Origin: CAZCFB01 sp964511535
GTDB lineage: Bacteria > Myxococcota_A > Polyangia > GCA-2747355 > CAZCFB01
DNA: 7,880 nt
Direction of reading: 5' to 3'
NCBI GenBank assembly: GCA_964511535.1
Contig: CAZEFW010000258.1
Coordinates: 1-7,880, forward strand
The notes under the pieces: generated by a model
What the model was told of the DNA's origin: nothing
The model's database searches: none
What the model saw: the letters and a program-made list of their open reading frames with translations, nothing else
Shown here: positions 4,094-7,880 of the stretch, one piece after another
Layout of the letters: every line of letters begins with the position of its first letter
Numbering within the stretch: the first letter of the stretch is position 1
Program-made: the position numbers and the translations under genes

Positions 4094-6964
4094 ATGAAAC
4101 CCACCTTCGGACGCGGGGGGATCCTGCTATCTCTGGCGCTGGCCGCGTGCGCCCTTGCCGCCGCGCCCGGCTGCGGGGGCGACCTGAAGTGCGGCCCGGG
4201 CACGCATATCGAGGGCGGCGAGTGCGTCCACGACGGAGCCGACGGCGGGACGACCGCTGACGCCGGCGGGGGCAAGGACGGCGCGGTGCCAGGCCAGGAC
4301 GCGGGCGTCCAGGAGGCCGGCGCGGGCCCCAGGTGCGGCGACGGCAAAAAGGACCCGGGCGAGGAGTGCGACGACGGCAACCTGAATAACAACGACGCCT
4401 GCCTCAAGAGCTGCAAGAAGAACATCTGCGGCGACGGCATCCTCAACGCCCAGGCCGAGGAGTGCGACGACGGCGACACGGACAACACCGACCACTGCAT
4501 CAACACCTGCAAGGTGGCGCGCTGCGGCGACGGGTATGTGTTCAAGGGGGTGGAGGACTGCGACGACGGCAACACCATGAGCGGCGACACCTGCCCGGCC
4601 AACTGCCGCTCCCAGGTGACGGGCTCGCCGGGCAAGGTGACCGGCAAGGTGCGGCGCTTCGGCCTGAGCAGCAACCCGAGCCTCAGCGTCACCCTGAGCG
4701 GCGGCGGCGGCACCACCCAGACCAAGACCGACGGCTCGTTCATCATGCCGTCGGTCAAGGCGGGCATCTATGACCTGACCGCCTCGTACGCGGGCTACCA
4801 GAAGGCGAGCTTCAAGAACATCACGGTGATCCCCAACGCCACCTTCACCGTGCCGGACCTGACCCTCTTTCGGGCCGAGACCGTGGACACCGGCGCCACC
4901 TGGTCCGGCGTCAGCCACGGCGACACCCACCTGGCGTGGATCGACATCTCGGGCGTGCTGCGCATGCGCGCCGCCACCGGCGGCCCCACCCAGGTGGTGG
5001 CCCTGGGCGTCTCGGCGGCCATGCATGTCAACGCCCGCAAACACCTGCTCTATCGCACCTCCAGCGGCGACCTGTACATCACCTCGGCCAGCTTGAACCT
5101 GCCGGTCAAGATCACCGGCAAGACGCACTCCTACTGGACCGTGAAGAAGGACGGCTGGTTGCTGGTGCGCACCATCGACAAGCGCCTGCTGTTTGTCTCG
5201 CCGGACGGAGCGTCCAACACCACCGTCACCACCAGCTATCTCTCCTATCGGAACCTCGACAAGGCCGGCCGCGTGCTGGTGCTGGGCAAGGACGGCGTGC
5301 GCTCGTTGCCCCAGGCCGGCGGCAAGGTGCTCAGCCTGGACGTCAACGCGTCCGACACCTACTGCGGGGCCAGCCTCTCCAGCACCGGCGCCTGCACCAC
5401 CTCGTCCCTCGGCGTGTCCCAGGCTGAGGACCTGGTCTACTACTACGTGCACAAGGGCAAGACCGGCGAGGTGCGCTCGTCGCCCACCGCGACGGCCAAG
5501 CCGGTCAAGCTCATCGCCATGAACTGGGAGTCCCATGTCTCCTCGGCCTCCCTGTCCGCTTACGGCAGCACCTCGCCCCATGTGCGCGTGCAGGAAAACG
5601 GCACCAAGAACAACAGCACCTGGCGGCGGTTCCGCACGGCCCCCATGAAGGGCGGCACCGAGTCGCTGGTGGGCGAGTTCAACACCGTCTCCGGCGGCAC
5701 CTGGTACACCCGCCTGACCTACGCTTCCGAGGGCGGCGCCGTGGCGGTGGTCTCCTACCCCTACTCGAACTCCAGCGCCCGCACCCTGCGCGTGGCCCCG
5801 GGCGGCGGCTCGGGCCCCGTGACCGTGGCCGGCGGCAACTACTTCCGCCATGTCTACTTCTCCCGCGACGGCAAGCGGGTGGTCTACCAGCTGCGAAACC
5901 CCGCGGGCCAGTACTCCCTGCACAGCGCGTCGTCCAGCGGCAGCGACAAGCGCACCCACCACTCGCACTTCGGCTACAGCGGCTCCTACTCCAACTACCT
6001 CGGCGTCCTGGACAAGGAGGTGCTCTTCATCAACCGCGGGGGCAGCAGCAGCTACGACTTCCGGCGGGCGTCCTTCAGCAGCAGCTCGTCGTCGTACCTG
6101 ATGACCTGCGACACCTACTCCAGCTTCAGCACCTACTCACCGGGCAGCACCCTGTTCAACTGCTACAACGGCAGCACCTACACGCGCTACCTGTACACCA
6201 CGGCCACCGGCAAGGCGGTGAAGGTGTGCGACTCCAGCAGCACCAGCCACTATGTCTCGCCGGACAAAAAGGCGCTGGTGCTGCGCTGCTACGAAAAGAG
6301 CGCCTACAGCTGGAGCCTGCTCGATCTGGTCAAGGGCACCGTCACCAAGATGAGCACCACCCAGTCCTCCAGCTACAGCGTGAGCTGGCGGACCCTGGCC
6401 TCCGGGGCCTACGCCTTCTACCTGAGCCCCTCCACCACCTACAGCACCGACCAGCCGCTCTACTGCGGCGGCTCCAGCCCGGCCACGGCCAAGCTCATGG
6501 GCAAGACCCGGACCTCCCCTGCCCTGATCTCCACCACCGCCAAGGCGCAGTACCTGGTCTTCACCGACATCTCCACCGGCACCGCCACGCTCAAGTACGG
6601 CCCGATGAGCACCTGCGTCGCCTCCAGCCCCGACGCCACCGCCTCCACCTACAGCAACTTCACCCTCACCCCCGACGACAAGGCATTGCTCTACCGGGCA
6701 GACAGCGGACTGCGCGTGGCGCCCCTGGCCGGCGGCAAGCACATCAAGCTCACCAGCCAGGGCACCCTGATCACCATGGTGGGCAACCAGCTCCTCTACC
6801 GCGGCTACGCCACCTCGGCCAAGGGGGCCATATCGGCGGCCCTGACCATACCGCTAACCGGCGGAACCCCCGTGCCAATCGACCACAGCATGAGCAGCGT
6901 CGCGAAGGGGACCACTGATGTGATGTATCGGTACTCGGGGTTGAAGTATTTGAAGCTGCCGTGA
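4094..6964 (+). CDS. Secreted lipoprotein: DUF4215 Cys-rich repeats, regulatory-like domain, probable beta-propeller
   Basis: 956 residues. Signal peptide: MKPTFGRGG then hydrophobic ILLSLALA. Two possible lipidation cysteines: C19 (LAAC, consensus lipobox) and C27 (APGC). A Gly/Asp/Ala-rich linker follows. Three Myxococcus-type Cys-rich repeats (DUF4215) start at C81, C112 and C144, each CGDG...(E)DCDDG(N/D)...C...C, ending near C171. About 180-258 is a carboxypeptidase-regulatory-like beta-sandwich (VTGKV...TKTDGSFIMPSVKAGIYDLTASYAGYQ). From about 262 to the end, repeated segments such as SRDGKRVVYQL, SPDKKALVLRC and TPDDKALLYRAD followed by GG-K-L/V suggest TolB/PD40-type propeller blades, unusually rich in Ser, Thr and Tyr. 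Probably anchored at the outer membrane and displayed outside; ligand unknown. GGGAG lies six bases before ATG. No catalytic motif is seen. The REP-like array separates it from the upstream gene, so it is likely its own unit. Confidence 0.87.
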   Translation: MKPTFGRGGILLSLALAACALAAAPGCGGDLKCGPGTHIEGGECVHDGADGGTTADAGGGKDGAVPGQDAGVQEAGAGPRCGDGKKDPGEECDDGNLNNNDACLKSCKKNICGDGILNAQAEECDDGDTDNTDHCINTCKVARCGDGYVFKGVEDCDDGNTMSGDTCPANCRSQVTGSPGKVTGKVRRFGLSSNPSLSVTLSGGGGTTQTKTDGSFIMPSVKAGIYDLTASYAGYQKASFKNITVIPNATFTVPDLTLFRAETVDTGATWSGVSHGDTHLAWIDISGVLRMRAATGGPTQVVALGVSAAMHVNARKHLLYRTSSGDLYITSASLNLPVKITGKTHSYWTVKKDGWLLVRTIDKRLLFVSPDGASNTTVTTSYLSYRNLDKAGRVLVLGKDGVRSLPQAGGKVLSLDVNASDTYCGASLSSTGACTTSSLGVSQAEDLVYYYVHKGKTGEVRSSPTATAKPVKLIAMNWESHVSSASLSAYGSTSPHVRVQENGTKNNSTWRRFRTAPMKGGTESLVGEFNTVSGGTWYTRLTYASEGGAVAVVSYPYSNSSARTLRVAPGGGSGPVTVAGGNYFRHVYFSRDGKRVVYQLRNPAGQYSLHSASSSGSDKRTHHSHFGYSGSYSNYLGVLDKEVLFINRGGSSSYDFRRASFSSSSSSYLMTCDTYSSFSTYSPGSTLFNCYNGSTYTRYLYTTATGKAVKVCDSSSTSHYVSPDKKALVLRCYEKSAYSWSLLDLVKGTVTKMSTTQSSSYSVSWRTLASGAYAFYLSPSTTYSTDQPLYCGGSSPATAKLMGKTRTSPALISTTAKAQYLVFTDISTGTATLKYGPMSTCVASSPDATASTYSNFTLTPDDKALLYRADSGLRVAPLAGGKHIKLTSQGTLITMVGNQLLYRGYATSAKGAISAALTIPLTGGTPVPIDHSMSSVAKGTTDVMYRYSGLKYLKLP

Positions 6965-7089
6965 ACCCAGCAGTGCCTCACAACCCAACGTAGACGTGGA
7001 CGCCCCTCGGGAGATGACCGGAGAATAAATATTGAATGCAGGAGAACCCCAGACCAACTAATTACAAAATAGGCGCCCATGGGGGAAAC
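6965..7089. other. Low-GC intergenic junction, no clear element
   Basis: Composition falls from GC-rich to AT-rich within these 125 bases. TTGAAT (7032-7037) is a possible -35, but no -10 at proper spacing is convincing; TACAAA (7063-7068) is 25 bases away. No strong terminator hairpin follows the stop at 6964. A four-codon reading frame at 7079-7093 ends by ATGA overlap with the next start. Confidence 0.4.
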
Positions 7090-7880
7090 ATGAACACTGT
7101 ACCAAACCGGTTGATTCTGGGGGCAAATCTGGTTGGCCTATGCATGTTCGTCATGGCCTGCGATTTCTCGTCCGATTCAGGAGTTGACGGGACAGTCCAA
7201 CCAGATGACATGGGCGTTGATATTCTTCCCACAATCAGTGATGGCAGCTGGTCACAAGACAGGAACTCTGATGGCGCAACCAAGGGGGACAATGCGATGG
7301 ACATCACCCCCCCTGACGTATCGATGACGGCTCCAGATACCATTGCCATGGATATGACTTCGGATGCTCCCCTGAATGATCTATCGCCAAGTCCGCCTGA
7401 TCAACCAGGAGCCAGCATTGATGCGTCGCCTGATTTTTCGCTAACCGCGCCACCCCTCTGTAAGCACAAGATGAACTACAAGACCTCTTGCGGCGGAAAC
7501 ATACAAGGAGTATGGCAAATATCGAGTGCTTGCATCATGAATGACAACTTCATCATAAAGGCAATCAAGAATACATATCCAAAGATCTATTTGGTCCACA
7601 AGGATGCCACCTTCACGAAGGGTGAATTCGACTTTTACAAGGGCCTGTTCTGCGGCATCCCAGTCATGTTCCTCTCGTATGAATACAAGGGTGAGGTGAA
7701 GTTGAGGCTGCAAATCCCTCGCAAGAAGAACAAGATCAAATCATGCAGCACCGTACCGCAAAACCTGCAGGCGATCCTGGGCAATCAATATACGGTCAAT
7801 TGCTCAACGTTCTTGAACTTCTGCGACTGCACGGTGATCTTGAAAATAAATTCAAAACAGGGCTTCAACATGGAAGACCT
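7090..7880 (+). CDS. Low-GC Cys-rich lipoprotein with Asp-rich linker, incomplete at 3' end
   Basis: ATG at 7090; the frame stays open to the window edge (263 codons seen). Signal peptide MNTVPNRLILGANLVGLCMFVMAC with probable lipidation at C24 (VMAC). Residues 25-123 are an unstructured linker rich in Asp, Pro, Ser, Thr and Met. From C124 a folded domain begins: CKHKMNYKTSCGGNIQGVW followed by QISSAC, with eight cysteines in the visible part, suggesting disulfides outside the cytoplasm. The CGGN-x-x-G-x-W start resembles, from memory, lipocalin-like secreted domains of myxobacterial-type lipoproteins; I cannot name the family. The upstream GGGGGAA (7081-7087) is a poor ribosome-binding site. 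Codons end in A or T often (gat, aat, aaa, att), unlike the neighbours: 7501-7560 has 22 G+C of 60, against 37 of 60 at 5401-5460. Recent transfer or relaxed selection is likely. Confidence 0.75.
   Translation, partial: MNTVPNRLILGANLVGLCMFVMACDFSSDSGVDGTVQPDDMGVDILPTISDGSWSQDRNSDGATKGDNAMDITPPDVSMTAPDTIAMDMTSDAPLNDLSPSPPDQPGASIDASPDFSLTAPPLCKHKMNYKTSCGGNIQGVWQISSACIMNDNFIIKAIKNTYPKIYLVHKDATFTKGEFDFYKGLFCGIPVMFLSYEYKGEVKLRLQIPRKKNKIKSCSTVPQNLQAILGNQYTVNCSTFLNFCDCTVILKINSKQGFNMED

Noticed and set aside
4127..5968. 613-codon minus-strand frame opposite the large lipoprotein
   Set aside because: Ala/Gly/Val/His-rich shadow with no domain; the plus strand has a signal peptide and Cys repeats.
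7079..7093. Four-codon leader frame overlapping the lipoprotein start by ATGA
   Set aside because: No ribosome-binding site of note and easily due to chance; kept only as a remark in the junction entry.

Overview
The window is GC-rich (sampled lines of the PEP/pyruvate-binding and propeller genes are about 60-70% G+C) until about position 6965, where composition drops sharply. Cys-rich 'CGDG...EECDDGN' repeats, secreted lipoproteins with Asp-rich linkers and GC-rich coding point to a Myxococcota-like (former Deltaproteobacteria) genome. This rests on family knowledge, since no taxonomic marker gene is present.

Layout: (1) 3-206, the C-terminal end of a gene whose last 40 residues resemble the tail of DUF222/13E12-type HNH endonucleases. 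(2) 207-610, a non-coding stretch with strong strand skew that folds into a three-way stem-loop, a roughly 40-bp imperfect hairpin and an enclosing stem, followed by an intrinsic terminator serving the opposite strand. (3) 611-2096 on the minus strand, a dual-receiver regulator and an overlapping ArsR-type repressor, probably one operon. (4) 2097-2179, a compact divergent promoter whose two -10 elements overlap. (5) 2180-3886 on the plus strand, an unusual PEP/pyruvate-binding (PPDK_N) protein without the rest of PEP synthase. (6) 3900-4023, four tandem 31-bp GTAG-hairpin (REP-like) units. (7) 4094-6964, a large secreted lipoprotein with three DUF4215 repeats, a carboxypeptidase-regulatory-like domain and a probable beta-propeller. 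(8) 7090 to the window end, an incomplete low-GC Cys-rich lipoprotein.

The most interesting unit is the divergent pair at 924-3886. From memory, Bacteroidetes carry a roughly 990-residue protein with the two receiver domains, the same linker region and the same PPDK_N-type domain in one chain. Here the two halves are separate genes sharing one 83-bp control region, so they probably act together: phospho-signal input by the receivers and nucleotide or PEP/pyruvate chemistry or sensing by the partner. An ArsR repressor is translationally linked to the receiver gene. The second candidate for something undescribed is the structured region 207-567 after the HNH-like gene. Three of its four strand-informative non-Watson-Crick pairs are G.U on the plus strand, which favours an RNA read with that gene.
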